Source: Avena insularis
Lineage: Eukaryota; Streptophyta; Magnoliopsida; Poales; Poaceae
NCBI GenBank assembly: GCA_023614405.1
Contig: CM042684.1
Location: 468,233,650-468,297,649 of the forward strand
Length of the DNA: 64,000 nt
Direction: 5' to 3'
The notes under the pieces were generated by a model, which saw nothing but the letters and a program-made list of their open reading frames with translations, did not search any database and was not told where the DNA came from. The translations under genes were made by a program, and so were the position numbers. Below are positions 9,940 to 23,548 of the stretch, piece after piece (within the stretch, counting starts at the first letter, position 1; each line of letters opens with the position of its first letter).

Positions 9940-10640
9940 TGTTTTGGCTTTATGCGGGTGTAAATTAGGAGATAGGTTGGTGTGAATTGGCTAGCTTAAT
10001 AGAAATTACATTCATCGTGATGGTCAGGTCAGGTCAGCTCTAACATTGTGGAGCCTAGTTAGTAGAAACAAAATCCCACTTTTCCTTTTCCACCCTGTCT
10101 TTCCTCCCTCCGTGTCCTCGATGCATCGTCTCCATCTCTCCTCCACCGATTAAAGATATGAAGGAACAACTCGAGGGAATGTAGTGTTATCGCACCAACC
10201 ATGAAGTGATCATGGATGGAACATTGAACCACAAGAAAAGTAGGACAAGTCTTGATGCACTCAAGATTCATGTGTTCTGCATGATAATTTCAATGAGGTT
10301 TTGGGGCCATGTCGCCGTGCAAAGAATCACCTACCCCATATGCTTGTCCATTGGTGGCAAGTATCATGCCTTGTGATTTATTTGGAGGTAGAGACTAGAG
10401 TGTTGGTTGATGGATACCAAGCAATGGTTGATTCTTTCCCAATGCATCCAATTCCCTCATGTTGCTATTAAATCCAAGATTGCAACTTTATCCGATGTGC
10501 TAGCATGAGGAATATAAGGTATGGTGGTACTGAGCGATGACACATTGGACAAAATGAATTGTTATGTCTCTACCATGGAGAAAAATGGAGTGATATATAT
10601 ACTGCTATATGTAGCCACTAGACTACCGGTTGGTGTAGAC
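9940..10640. repeat. Four-copy local repeat, copy 3
   Basis: Shares GGCTTTATGC and the TTGGCCAGCTTA-like lead-in with copy 1, the CCACCCTGTCTTTCC and CTCCTCCACCGATTAAAGAT-type segments with copy 4, and the CCGATGTGCTAGCATG tail with both. On the minus strand NLECIKTCP matches copy 4, but the rest of the frame is broken. Its right part runs up to the Copia LTR remnant. Confidence 0.5.
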
Positions 10641-10783
10641 TTTATTGGATGTAGGGGTAGAAATAGACCACACCTAGACATTTCCATTGCATGTTAATAT
10701 GTAGACAATTACTCAAGCAATTCTAGCTAATCATGGCCATAAATGGGAGATCACAAAATAAAGATTCTCCTCAATTTTGGGGA
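10641..10783 (-). mobile_element. Copia LTR, distal part (other part at 30299-30343)
   Basis: This AT-rich sequence directly abuts element B. Joined on the minus strand across element B's GGGGA target duplication, it continues the LTR that begins TGTTAGAC at 30343. The far LTR end was not found, so the left limit is arbitrary. Confidence 0.4.
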
Positions 10784-12400
10784 TGATGGCTCAATGCACA
10801 GCGCCTAGAAAAATGCTTGATGGCGGTGTTGATGTAGAGCTCGTTGGGAACCCCAAGAGGAAGGTATGATGAGCACAAAGAGCAAGTTTCCTCAAGATGA
10901 AACCAAGGTTTAATCGAACCAGTAGGAGCAAGGAAACACCCCAAAGGTGTTACTAGCTGAGCTTTGGCAGGGCGCACTACCGGTGCTAGTAGCAACGTGG
11001 AGACCTGCACAACACAACCACAGAACTTTGTCCCCAACTTGCGATGAGGTTGTCAATCTCACCGTGTTTTGTGGAAAACAAAGGATTAAACGTATCAAAT
11101 GGAAAGAAGTAAAAGTTTGCAGAAAGTAAACACAAATAAGTAAATAGTTTGTAGATTGTATGTAAAGAAAAAGGACCGGGATCCATAGTTCACTAGAGGT
11201 GGCTCTCCTTAAGATAGATAACATGCTGGGTGAACAAATTACAGCGGGACAATTGACAAACATCGAGAAAGCAATACATGCATATACTAATCATCTTGAC
11301 TCCTTTGAGACTTGATTGGGCATTACAACATAATACATAGACCGCCATCCAACTGCATCTATGACTAATAATCCACCTTCAGGTTATCATCCGAACCCCC
11401 TCTAGTATTAAGTTGCAAGCAACAGATTACTGCTTTATGAATTGCATGTAAAGTAAACAATACGATTGTTCTATGAACAAATGATTGTTGTTTTCTCCCT
11501 AGTAGCAACAGCACATCTAGTACCTTAGAGACTTCTATCACTTCCCCAGATTACCAGAGGCATGAACCCACTATCGAGCATAAATACTAACTCTTGGAGT
11601 TGCTAGCATCTACTTGGCCAAGATAGCTACTAACAACGGAAAGCATGCAAGATCACAAATAACAAAGACATGATAGAATCAATAATCAATCTGAAATAGC
11701 ATCTCAATATCCATCGGATCCCCGCAAACACAACATGTAGAATTACAAATAGATGATCTTGATCATGAACGGAGCTCACAAGATCTAAATATGAAAGCAC
11801 AAAGGAGGAGAACCAGCCATCTAGCTACTACATGGATCCGTAGTCCAAGGATGAACTACTCACGCATCACACCGGAGGCTTGCATGGTGATGAAGAAGGC
11901 CTCGTGGTGAATTCTCTCCGTGGTGCCGGAAGAGCTTGATCCCTCCCGATCTAGGGATGGAGATGACTGGCCATGACTCTTTCGTGGATTTTTGATCGGG
12001 CACTTAGGGTTTACGTCCCGAGGGCATCTTATAGTCGGAAGGGGAGGCCGAGGGGGTGCCAGGGGCCACCACACCATCCCCTAGCGTGGGCCCAGCCTGG
12101 CCGTGCGGCCAGGTGGTGTGGCCGGCCTCTGGCCCTTCTTCGTCTCGTATTCTGGCACTTGATGACTTACGGAAAAATAGGCACTTTGGCTTTTGTCCCG
12201 TCCAATTCCGAGAATATTCATTTTCTGACTTTCCTGGAACCAAAAACAGTAGAAAACAGGAAGCTGGCACTGTGGCTCTTGTTAATAGGTTAGTCCAAGA
12301 AATCATATGAAAAGTACTCCAAAGTGTGGACAAAACACAAGAAAGTGGATAAAACCAAGCATGGAACATCAAAAATTATGGATACATTTGCAATGTATCA
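10784..12400 (-). repeat. Element B 3' LTR (left on plus strand)
   Basis: About 1617 bp. Its outer end on plus reads TGATGGCTCAATGCAC and its inner end GCAATGTATCA. It aligns with 28684-30298 throughout, with scattered substitutions. On the minus strand the first 20 bases form a near-palindrome (GATACATT-GCA-AATGTATC). Confidence 0.88.
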
Positions 12401-15312
12401 ACATTCCCAAGCTTAACTCCTGCTCGTCCTCGAGTAGGTAAGTGATAAAAAGAAAGAATAATTTTTGAAGTGACATGCACCATCAAAGACTTGATCAAAG
12501 TATTTGTAAAACATTCAAAGCTGGGATCATAGTACTTCAATCATAACATGAAAGACAAAGTTCTAGCAATAAGACAAAGAAACTATGATGCAACATGAAA
12601 AGGCACAAACAAAAGATTCATGAATAACAATGCTTTGCAAGACGTTTGTTTGTTTCACATAAAGAAAACATAGCACAATAGTATTCAGCTTGTCCCTCAA
12701 TAGAGTAGCAAATATAAAAGCATAGGACACCTTCAAAGTTTATAAGAGTGACTAGATACAAAAGTTTAAAACAAGCAATATCAAGTTATGCATCAATCAA
12801 CTAGTCTTGGGACAATGCACATAGAACTAAGAATGGCCACTATGCTCTCAAAGTAGGTGCATAAAGATAGAAGATGGAGACTCAATATAATGATGTAAGA
12901 AATGCCTTTTTATAAAAGGAAGTAGGGATTCAAGTCTCATAAAGAGCTTCCAAAAATTATGGTACTTATAGCTTTCAGCTCTCATTGCCCCTATCATAAG
13001 CATCTTGAAGGTGATTAAGGTTAAAGTGACACAACTAAGAGGATATGCTTGATAAGTTATAAACCGAAATCTCATGCCCCTTACTTACGAAGACCGATCC
13101 TCATGCTACTCAACTTCAGTCACGAGTAAGCTCATATCATTGTAAGTATATGTGTATCATTAAGAACCGCATACGGGGTACCCCTTGCACATGATACGGG
13201 AGCTTTCCCATAATCAAAATGACAAGGCAAGCAGACAATGAGCATCTCAGCGATCTTTTTATTTGCTATTTGCATAGGTTTTTATTGAGGATGCTTCATA
13301 GAGTGCTCATTATGGTGATGCTGCAAGTTTCCACCATGATTAGGCATGGCTTAGGCTAGCGGCCTAGGCGTTTCTCTAACACACATACAAACTCCATGAT
13401 CTTACAAGTTCCACTTTTATTTCACACCGCCGGGATCCATAAGCAAAAGAACATGATATCAACGAGGTACAAAGTACAAGTGCAATGTCGAAAGCGTTCC
13501 CCATGAAACATGGTTCTGCTAATTTCAACTTATAAAGCGCAAGCATATACGCAACAAAGAAGGATCCAATGGTTCAAGTTTATTAGAGGCAATAAAGTAA
13601 ACTGTGCCATCAAGTTCGTGAGAGAGCTTTAATCACTAGTTTTCTCATAACAAGTTTAATTTGAAAGGTAAACAAAAGCATGAATATACTTGGAATAGCA
13701 TAAGCTAGTAGGTAGGTATGGTGTACTATTTGGAATAACTTGGTTTAGGGATTTGGATGCATGAGTGGAACTCATACTTGGTTGTGGAGGCTAGCAAAAG
13801 ACTGGGAGCGACAAACTAAGAGAGCAATAATGGCCATAATCATGCAGAGCGACAAAAAATCATTGATCAAAGCATAAAGTGATACTACAAGTTGAAAACT
13901 AAAGGATCATAAAGGCTATGGTGACTTTGGATAGTCATAACATGGTGTGAGCATGCGCCAAGTCAACCCAAATAAAGCATCAAAGAAGAATACCACTATA
14001 CTATGCTTTAATATGCTAAAACAACGCATGATTCATCCGAGGCACATTAAGCAATCTCAATTGTTTATAACAAGTCATGCTACAGCAAAGAATACTAAGC
14101 ATAAAGCCAAAACAATATCAAGCATGGCATGACAAAGCATAGGCCACAGTCAAAAACGAGCTCTTTTTACCACATAAGCATGAACTTTCGTACTCTTTTC
14201 CAAACCAAACAAAACTATTTGCAAACCAATGTATGAAAGAGGGGGTCCAACCAATTTATTCAGAAAACTAAGCAAACAAAAGCAAACTAAAAACCAAAAC
14301 GAAAATGAAAAAGAAGACGCTCTAAGAACAACACAACTGTGTATGAAACAATAAAAATGAAGCGTTTGAAAGAAACCTGGGATTTTTATTGATGAAGAAG
14401 GGGATGCCTTGGGCATTCCCAAGCTTTGACGCTTGTACTTCTTGGATATTTCTTGGGGTGACACGCGTGGCATCCCCAATCTTGAGATTTAGTCCATCCT
14501 TCATCTCATTACTCATTCCTTCCATACACCTGAAATTTTTCCTTCATACAAAACTTCACACAATCTCATTAGCAACATCAGTGCACTCAAGCTAAATAAG
14601 TCTTAAGGTTCAGTTATAACACCAAATAAACTTTCATTAGAACACTAGGTACTGTAGCACTTCCCTCAAAAAGCTCAATTCCCCAAAAGAATTCAAAAAG
14701 GAACCAACAAGAAGCAAATGCAGAAAATGGCAGAAATCTGTCAAAACAGACCAGCAGGTAAAGACAAATTTTTTCAAAGACCTTATGTTGCTCAAATCAA
14801 AAAGTGTTGAACTAACGAAAGTTATATACCAACCTGGGGCAGAAGCACAAAAAATTACAGCTCAATCCGATATATAGAGATCTCTCACGAATTTTTACGG
14901 TGAAGCACAGAAATCTGTTTCGGGACAACAACTTTCACAATCATTACTTCTCTCTCATTAGAGGTTACTCTTGGCACAAAAGGCAAATAAAAAGGATAAG
15001 GAGCGCTTATTACTGAAGTAATAACTTCCAAGACTCATCTAAAACTTTTGGGTTATCTCCCAATAAGTACTTTTCTTTGACGCCTTTAAGTTAGGCATAA
15101 GAAGCAAGAAAAAATCAAGTGTTCTCAAGTGAAGAAGCATTAAGACCAAATTTCTTGCCCTTACCTCTCTTACTTTTATTCTTAACCTTGGGGAAAATAT
15201 GATTGTTTGGTGGATAAGAAAGGTGCATGGTCCCCTTTTCCACATCTATTATTGCTCCAAGGAGTTCTAATAGGGACCTTCCAAGTGTAATTTGTCCTTT
15301 TCCTGCACATTC
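12401..15312 (-). other. Element B internal region, non-coding 3' part
   Basis: A long AT-rich stretch with no lasting open frame, closely similar in order and sequence to 54499-57440 in element C. At 15185-15312 the minus strand carries the tail of the gag/protease frame (GQITLGRSLLELLGAIIDV followed by basic residues and KFGLNASSLENT), cut from its upstream part by element A. Confidence 0.75.
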
Positions 15313-15835
15313 TATTGGGGATATACTTTCCGGGTATCCTCATAGTTTTTCACTGACCAGGGTGGCCCACTTCGGGTTAGAGCATTGCTTCATGGGCGGA
15401 CCAGTCAGGGAGAGAAGACGGAGTCCAATCCAGCTACGGGAAGACCTAGAAGACTTACTGACTTAGGCCCATAATGTTACTTGTAGTTCAAGATGTACTC
15501 TGTAACAGACTCTTAGTCGTAGCCGGATAGATCTCTCCTGTAAACCCTAGGCCGGATATCTATATAAGCCGTCCTAGGAAGAGCCTTTAGGGCGACCAGA
15601 TAACACCCAATACTTTAGACCCTCAACTCGCACAGGCGATACCTTTGTAACCCATATTCTGGCTCTGCCGTACTACTGGATTGCTAGCAGGAGTAGGATC
15701 CGTCCAAAGCCGGCGGATTCGAACCTGGGTAAACTTGTGTGCTCACCATCCTGAAATACCGTACGTCTCACCCCCCCTCTCTTCCGCATGCCTCGAGGAC
15801 CCCCTCATGGCGTACTTTTCATCAATCCGACGATA
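15313..15835 (+). repeat. Element A 5' LTR
   Basis: Starts TATTGGGG (TGTTGGGG in the 3' copy) and ends CGACGATA (CGACGACA in the 3' copy, keeping the canonical CA). About 523 bp. The mutated termini here and the intact ones in the 3' LTR let the boundaries be set. Confidence 0.92.
15561..15567 (+). promoter_or_regulatory. TATA box of element A LTR promoter
   Basis: TATATAA lies about 270 bp before the LTR end, a usual place for an LTR promoter. The 3' LTR has TATATAT at the same position (27521-27527). No transcription start can be read directly. Confidence 0.5.
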
Positions 15836-15836
15836 G

Positions 15837-15854
15837 TTGGCGCCCACCGTGGGG
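15837..15854 (+). other. Element A primer binding site
   Basis: TTGGCGCCCACCGTGGGG begins one base after the 5' LTR, the place and TGGCGCC-type pattern expected of a tRNA primer binding site in plant Gypsy elements. The tRNA species was not determined. Confidence 0.7.
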
Positions 15855-18800
15855 AAAGTGAGCTACGGATCTGCGTTCCGAGCGGAATCTGCAAGAATCG
15901 GAATCGGCGAGACCATTGCCGTCGGTCGCATCCTCTACGCCAGCGACATCCCTCTCATCGTTCTCGATGAGACTTGGATTCCGGCAAAGGAGGTCGTGAC
16001 TGCCTACACAATCATGTCTTTTGGCGAGATCGATGTTTACATCGGTTTCGCTGAACTTGCCCAACCCACCCCAGCGGTGATGATAGAGGCAGAAGAATTT
16101 TTTGGGTCCCTTTTGTCCGCGGAGGCGGCAGAGTTCCGGATCTCAGAAAACCCTAATCCCACCCAGCCCGCACCAGTTACGGAGACAGTGGAGAAACCCG
16201 AACCTGAAGAAGACCTAGCGGTCAACGTCGAATCTGGAGTGGATCTCCTCGGAGGAGTCGGATCCCAGATCGAACCACCCGTGGAAGTCGAAATCTAGGA
16301 GGAACATATCAACGACACTGATTCCGGCTCTGATGATGCCGGAACAGACAGGCCTTTCCTAAGGTACACACTAAAACGTATGATACTGCAAGGCGAAAGC
16401 GTAGATGCAATCCTCGAGACCATCAAAAGTTTCGATATGGCTGATCGCGAAAGCCGTAGGTACCTCAGGAAGCACGCGTCGCACTTCGTCGGATATGTGG
16501 GATCCAGATCCGGCTCTGCCGATGCTGGAGAAAACACCGACTCGGTGCTGGAGGCAATTGGAACAAACGCCAACGTACCCGCATCCTCGGATGAATCCAT
16601 GACGTCGGCAGATTTCTGAAAGTTCTCCGCGGAATATGAAGAGGAGTACAACTCCAAAGCTGCAGAGGAAGGAGAAGCCATAGATGAAGGATCCGGGGAA
16701 CACTCTCCCAAAGCGCAGGATGACATGGACGTCGGAGACAATCCCGAAGTCCAAATGTCCGAAAGTACCGATCAGAGCTTGACTCCGGGAAACGGACCCA
16801 AAGTCGTCTTTGCTACCGGCGCTGCCAAGAAGGCAAAGAAGAAGAACAAGACACCGGCAAAAGACCCTCTGACAGGAGGTGATTGCCGAGGAATACGAGG
16901 AAGACTCAGATGGAGCACTAATCCCAGACGAGCCGAAAAAAGAAGCATCGGTGGATGGACACGTGATCACTGAAGGTGCGCGTAAACTCATCGATGCCGC
17001 ATTAACCACACCTATCCCTACAGCTGCAGAACTTACTGAAGATGAGCTGGACGAAAGGGCCCAAGCCCTAGAAGCGCGTCGTCGACAACTCCTTGATGAA
17101 GCCAAAAACGTCGAGGTGGAGAAGAAACGCATGTCAAACAAGGAGTACATATCTCGTCTACATCAGAAGACACGGAAGCGTCACATAGATGACAACCAAT
17201 TCCCACGTGTCCGTGCCGTCCTTTTTGGAGATGAGATGGGAATACCACGGAAGGATAGCAACGGAGATTGGGTTTACCCAACACTAGTGCAAAATACTGT
17301 GGGAGCTCGTGAAATTCTATCGGCTAATCCAGGACCAGAAGAGATACGTTTGGGCATCAAGCTACTCAATAAGGGACTGGAGCAGCAGAAGGTCGCCCTG
17401 TCCGGAAGTCAAAAACTGGTCTCAGATGCTAACCAATGTCGCACAGATCCGGCATGGGCTAACGTAAGACCCCATTATGTTCCGCAGCAGTATTATCGCC
17501 CCGAACGATGGGAAGACAATTATTCAAGAACCGGGTCATCAGGACAGCATCGCAGAACTACACATAACTGGAGCAACGTCGCTCCAGTAGCCGAGAAAGA
17601 CGCGATCGCTGCACTGAATCCGAAGAATCCTCCCCGAAAGGGAGAAGATAAAGAGAAACGTCTGGAGGAGGATCGTCAAAGGATGCCACCTCCTAGACAT
17701 GATAACCATCCGACTGAGCCTCACCATGGTGGGAACGACGGACGAAGGAAGGACGGAAACCATGCTGGCACAAGCCGGCAGGGGGCTCGTCATAGTCAAG
17801 AACCTCCCCGGAACCGGAATAATGACGCTCCGGGTGGAGGCCGGCGATCAGCCGGAAACTACCCCGCTGCACCACCCTCTCCACCACATAGTTATCACAA
17901 CGGCCCCCGCGGAGATCAAGGAGGACATGGCGGAGGAGGTGGTGGCGGTCAAGTCCGCCCAAGGCACCGCAGCCAAAGCCGGCATTCGGGACGATCCCTA
18001 TCCCCGAACGACGCAAGGCATAGGATCAACTCCAACATAGAGGCTCAGCGCTACGAAAACGATGACGTGTACGTGGGCCCAAAGTGCTTCGGACCACACA
18101 TCAGAGCTACAAAGTTCCCGGAAGGATTTGCTATCTCAAGACATATTCAAGCCTACGATGGCATTGCTCGGCCAGACACCTGGTTACAGGATTTCTTCCA
18201 AGCTTGCTGCATCGCCAAAGGCGGAAACAGCCTGGTCGCAACTCGATATCTCCCACTCATGCTGAGGAAGACGGCACGATCATGGCTCAATGAGCTTCCG
18301 ACGAACACCATCCACAACTGGTATGATTTACAAAGTGCGTTCTTTTGGAATTTCGAAGGCACATATCGGAGGCCCTGTATGGTTTGAGACCTACAGCGTT
18401 GCACCCAGAAAGCCGGAGAAACTTGCCGGGATTACCTCAGACGATGGATTGACACCAAGAACTCCTGCGAAGGAGTAAATGATCGAACTGTGATTGAAGC
18501 TTTCATCGCAGGTCTCCCAATTGGTTTACTGCGCCATCGCTTGAAGTGTGACAAGGTTACTGATCTGGGAGAAATGATAGAAACAGCGAGCAAGTATGCA
18601 GATGCTGACGACGATGCAGAGGGATTACTCAATGCCCTGGTTGTGCCTCAGTCAGCAAAACAACCAAAGCAACAAGCTCAGAAGCGCAAAAATACCTCGG
18701 AAGAAAAACCCAACACGGAGACAGCGGTAGTCACTACTGTTTCCGGGTCTGGAGGACAAGGAGGACGTGGCGGAGGCTGCGGGCGTGGCCGTGGGACATC

Positions 18801-19893
18801 AAGGGTCCAAGGTAGAGGAGAGCAACAACCAGGCAAAACCTACACTTGGGCCGACATCGCCAATAACCCATGTGTGCATCATTTGGACGCCAATTTGGGC
18901 TCATCCCACACCAACGCTGAATGTCATTTTAACGATGACATCAAGAGAGATGATACCGCGGGCTACAAAGCTAAGCGGAATAAGGGAAAGAAAAATCCCG
19001 AAAAAGACAAAGAGACCAAGGAAGATTTCGACATGGAGGAAGCCGACGCTTCAAATCCCAAGTTGGAAGGGAAGAAAACTTTTCCCACCAAGAAGGACAC
19101 TTACGTCACCTTCCTCGGATCTCAACCAGCAAAGGTCAAGAAAGCAGTTCTCCACGAGCTCAACGCAACAGTTCCGGCTGTCCCTCAGTATCTGGACTGG
19201 TCGGAAGTAGCAATAATGTTTGACCGCGCTGATCATCCGCCTAATCTACATAGGCGAGGAAAATACGCCTTAATCGTCAATCCACTTATTGATGGTTATG
19301 GTTTCTCCAAGACCCTCATGGACGGTGGTAGCAGCATCAATATTCTCTATGTCGAAACGCTACACCGGATGAAGATCTCGGAAACACAGCTGAACCACAG
19401 CTCTGTGATCTTTCACGGAGTTGTCTCAGGAAGATAGGCTAATTCCCTAGGAGAGATCACTTTGGATGTTACTTTTGGAACACCAAAGAATTATCGGACG
19501 GAGGCACTTTCCTTCGAAGTGGTCCCGTTTAAGAGCGCATACCACGCTATATGCAGACGTTCGGCTTACTGGGATTTTATGGCTCGTCCGTGTTACATTT
19601 ACAATATGATGAAAATTCCAGGTCCCAATAGCGTAATCACCATCAGGGGAGACCCGAAGAAGGCGCGAGAGTGCGAGGATGGAAATGCCGCCTTTGCCGA
19701 AGCCATGCTACACGCCCAGGAGTACCAGGAGATCAAGAAGAGCATAGATCCGTCCGAGATGCCTGCGATGAAGAAGGAGGTGACAAAGCCAAATCCAGAG
19801 TTCAAGGCATCAGAAGAGACGAAGACGACGCCGTTGAAGGATGACGACCCCTCCAAGGTGACCCAGATAGGTGTAGGCCTAAGTAGCGCATAG
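15837..19893 (+). pseudogene. gag: Element A gag-protease region, disrupted
   Basis: The frame is open from the primer site to about 16870 with stops at 16296 and 16617. It then shifts to the frame beginning near 16879, which runs to 19893 with stops at 18385 and 19435. The capsid-like region spans about 18060-18650 (FPEGFAISRHIQAYDG, then WLNELPTNTIHNWYDL and the gag-typical DLQRCTQKAGETCRDYLRRW). A zinc-knuckle-like C-x2-H-x9-H-x4-C pattern follows near 18870. The aspartic protease active site reads LMDGGSSINIL near 19315-19350. The stop at 18385 fits Trp to TGA, a transition. Gag would form the particle and the protease would process it. No start codon is certain; the first in-frame ATG is near 16014. 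Confidence 0.85.
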
Positions 19894-22800
19894 CAAATCA
19901 AGATATCTTCGCATGGCAGCCATCTGACATGACCGGAGTACCTAGGGAACTTGCCGAGCACTCTCTAAATGTAAACCCGAACGCTAAACCCGTCAAACAG
20001 TCGTTACGACGGTTGGTGATGAAAAGCGTAAGGCAATAGCTAAGGAACTAGTGCGGCTCGAGTTAGCCGGATTCATAGAAGAGGTCATCCATACTGATTG
20101 GTCGGCCAATCCTGTAATGGTCCCTAAAAAGGACACCACTGATTTAAGGATGTGTGTTGATTATACTGCCTTGAACAAGGCTTGTCCAAAAGATCCGTTC
20201 GCTTTGCCTAGAATTGATCAAGTTATCGATTCTACGGCAGGCTCGGAACTCCTCTGTTTTCTCGACGCATATTCCGGTTATCACCAAATACGGATGAAGG
20301 AATCTGACAAAGTCAAGACTTCATTCATAACCCCCTTTGGAACCTTCTGTTTTGTTACAATGCCCTTTGGGCTGAAGAACGCAGGAGCTACGTACCAGCG
20401 CACGATGCGGCGTTGCCTCCACGACCAACTCGGACGCAATGTACATGCATACGTGGATGATATCGCGGTCATGTCCAAAAAGAAGGAAACATTGATTTCC
20501 GACTTGGAGGAAACGTTCGCCAATTTACGAAAATACAACATCATACTTAACCCGAAGAAATGTTTCTTTGGAATACCAGCCGGAAAATTGTTAGGTTTCA
20601 TCGTGTCTCAAAGAGGCATAGAGGTGAACCACGACAAGATCAAGGTTATTCTCAATATTTCCAGTCCAACTCGCCTGAAGAACGTACAAAGATTAACTGG
20701 TTGCATTGCTGCGGTCAGTCGATTTGTAAGCTGGCTTGGTGAAAGAGCCGCACCATTACACAAACTCCTGAAGAAGACCAAAGATTTTGTCTGGACTGAC
20801 GAAGTTGAAGCTGCACTACAAGACCTGAAGAAAGTACTCTCATCTGCTCCTATCCTTGCAGCGCCAGAACCTCAGGAACCGATGTTGCTTTATATTGCTG
20901 CGACAAATAAAGTCGTTAGTATCGTCATGGTGGTGGAGAGACCAGAGGAAAATCAGGAACACCTGGTGCAGCGTCCGACTTATTTTGTTAGCGAGGTCTT
21001 GACAGAATCAAAACAGCGATATCCGCACTATCAAAAGTTGGCTTACGGTGTTTTCCTAGCATCTCATAAGTTACAACACTATTTTCAGGAGCATCCAATT
21101 ACCGTGGTGAGCAAAGCTCCCATGAGAGACATAATCAACAACAGCGACGCCACAGGACGTGTCGCCAAATGGGGCATAGAGCTCTCAGCTTTTGATATTG
21201 AGTATAAACCTCGGACAGCAATCAAATCCCAGATCCTTGCCGACTTTGTCGCTGATTGGACAGAGACCAAGGAGAACATGATCCTCCCTGAGTCGGAATA
21301 CTGGACCCTCTTTTTTTATGGGTCTAAGGCTCGAGGGGGCTCGGGGGCTGGCGTGGTGCTCAAATCACCCCAAGGAGATAAACTATTATACGTGTTGCAG
21401 ATCCACTTCACAGCGATAAACAATATTGCCGAGTATGAAGCACTGCTGCATGGAATCCGGATTGCCAAGGATATTGGCATCCGACGTTTGATGTGTTACG
21501 GAGATTTGGATCTTGTTGCCCAGCAAGTATCAGATATTTGTAATGCAAATAAACACATGGTGGCATATAAAGCTGTCGTGGATGATCTATCTAAATCGTT
21601 CGAAGGGTTTGAAGTTCAACACATCCCTCGAGCAGAAAATGAGAAAGCAGATGCACTATCTCGAATAGGCTTTACGCGGAAAGAGGTCCCGGATGGCGCA
21701 TTTTTAGAGCACCTCAAAGTTCCCTCGATAAAGGGAGTAGATGAGGAATATCCGACCAAATCCGACTCACCTTTAATAGCAGTTTTGGCTGTAATTCCTA
21801 GCTGGACTCAGCCCTACCTTGATTACTTGGTAGATGGCAAATTACCCGAAGACGAGGTGCTGAGCCGGCAGATTATCCGACGAGCAAAAGCCTATACTAT
21901 TGTTAAAGGTGAGCTCCATAAACGGAGTGTTTCTGGGGGTTTTCAGCGTTGTGTATCTCCGGAAGAAGGGGTGGAAATCTTAAGAGAAATCCACGAAGGC
22001 GAGTGTGGTCACCATGCTGCAGCCAAATCTTTAGTGGCAAAAGCTTTTCGACATGGATTTTTCTGGCTTACAGCTCAGGCAGATGCCGAACGATTAGTCA
22101 AGACATGCAAAGGCTACCAAAAGTACGCCAAGCAAGCTCATGTTCCGGTTGATCAGCTACGAACAATACCTATAACATGGCCTTTTGCGGTCTGGGGGCT
22201 TGATATGGTAGGACCTTTTAAACAAGCGCCAAGTGGATTCACGCACCTCTTAGTGATGGTGGAAAAATTCACAAAGTGGATCGAGGCTAAATCTGTCACT
22301 AGTTGTGATGGAGCAACAGCCAAAAGATTTGTCGAGGATGTTATAATCCGATATGGTTATCCGCATAGCATTATCACAGATAACGGGAGTAACTTTTCTA
22401 TGGGAGAACTGGCCGAATTTTGTGATGAGCAAAATATCCGGCTTGACATTGCATCAATCGCACATCCACAGGCTAACGGACAAGTCGAAAGAGCAAATGG
22501 TTTAATTCTACAAGTCTTGAAACCGAGACTCGAAGCACCACTGAGACGTGTTGCGGGGGCTTGGGCAGAGGAACTACTCTCTATAATTTGGAGTTTGCGA
22601 ACAACTCCGAATAGGTAAACAGGATATACACCTTTCTTCTTGGTCTATGGCACAGAAGCAGTTCTTCCTAGTGATTTAATTCATACTTCTCCTAGAGTGG
22701 CCGCGTATATTGAAGAGGATGCCGAGATTTCTCGACAAAATGATCTCGACTTAGTCGAAGAAGTTCGCGTCGTTGCTGAAATGAGATCTACAGCCTATCA

Positions 22801-23041
22801 GCAGAAGTTACGCAAGTATCATAGCCAGAGAGTCCGAACTAGATCTTTCAACAAAGGTGATTTGGTTCTCCGGCTTGTGCAACAAAGAAAGCACAAACTT
22901 TCCCCGGTATGGGAAGGGCCCTTTTTAGTTAGTCGAGTATTGCACGATGGATCGTACTACTTAACTGACATGAGGCCAGTCAAAGAAAGACATGCTACTA
23001 AGAAGAGAAAGAGAGTGGAGGCGACAAATCCGATGAGTTAG
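19894..23041 (+). pseudogene. pol: Element A pol: RT, two RNase H domains, integrase
   Basis: The RT core has VPKKDTTDLRMCVDYTALNK, FLDAYSGYHQI, MPFGLKNAGATYQR and the catalytic YVDD (about 20100-20480). A degenerate first RNase H follows (about 20850-21260), then a second archaeal-type RNase H (21300-21670). There the expected first catalytic Asp of F-DGSK is Tyr (FFYGSK), while the later GDLDLV and EYEALLHG are kept. The integrase zinc region (about 21990-22150) has H and H but C-x2-Y in place of C-x2-C. Its D, D, E core is visible as GLDMVGPF, ITDNGSNF and GQVERANG. A TAA at 22616 splits off the last 140 residues (LVYGTEAVLPSD and a basic tail). Frameshifts near 19890 and 20012 separate it from protease. 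It is a dead copy. Confidence 0.93.
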
Positions 23042-23548
23042 ATGACCATGGAATATTGCTCAGCCACGCCCTTTATTCTTAGTTTATCCTTCTTTGTAAT
23101 CATACATATGTACATGTTCTGTGAGAAATAAAAGTTTTGGTTACCTCAAAGTTTTCCTGAGAAGTTTTTACCATCTTATTTCCTAATGATCATGTCATAG
23201 TCGAAAATCCCAGAATGCTTGAAGGTACTTTATGCTCATGTTCGTTCTGGTTTAGATTTCCGACTCTAAAACAGCTACCTTCGGGTTTAGCAATTGAGCT
23301 CCGTTGCTCGGCAAAGTTTCCGGCTGAAGGTTTAGCCGGCTCACGAAAGGGACGAGGCGGAAAGCCAGATAAATGATAAGTAGAGACGAAAAATTCTATG
23401 TGCTTATGCCAACATTTCAAGCACACAAAAATTCTAAAACAAAAGTGCTGAATAGATAAAAAAAACTTAGCACTAGCAAAAAGGCATAGTACTTTGTATT
23501 TACAAAACGCATCATGTTCTTTCACAGAATAATACATAAGTTTGTGGT
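23042..23548. other. Element A spacer between pol and the antisense gene
   Basis: AT-rich, no coding signal. It holds the convergent 3' ends of pol (plus) and the accessory gene (minus), so both polyadenylation sites should lie here. AATAAA occurs on plus near 23127. Confidence 0.5.

Noticed and set aside
16371..17150. 259-residue minus-strand frame opposite element A gag
   Set aside because: Low-complexity Ser-rich shadow of the acidic gag region; gag reads in the opposite sense with clear family motifs.
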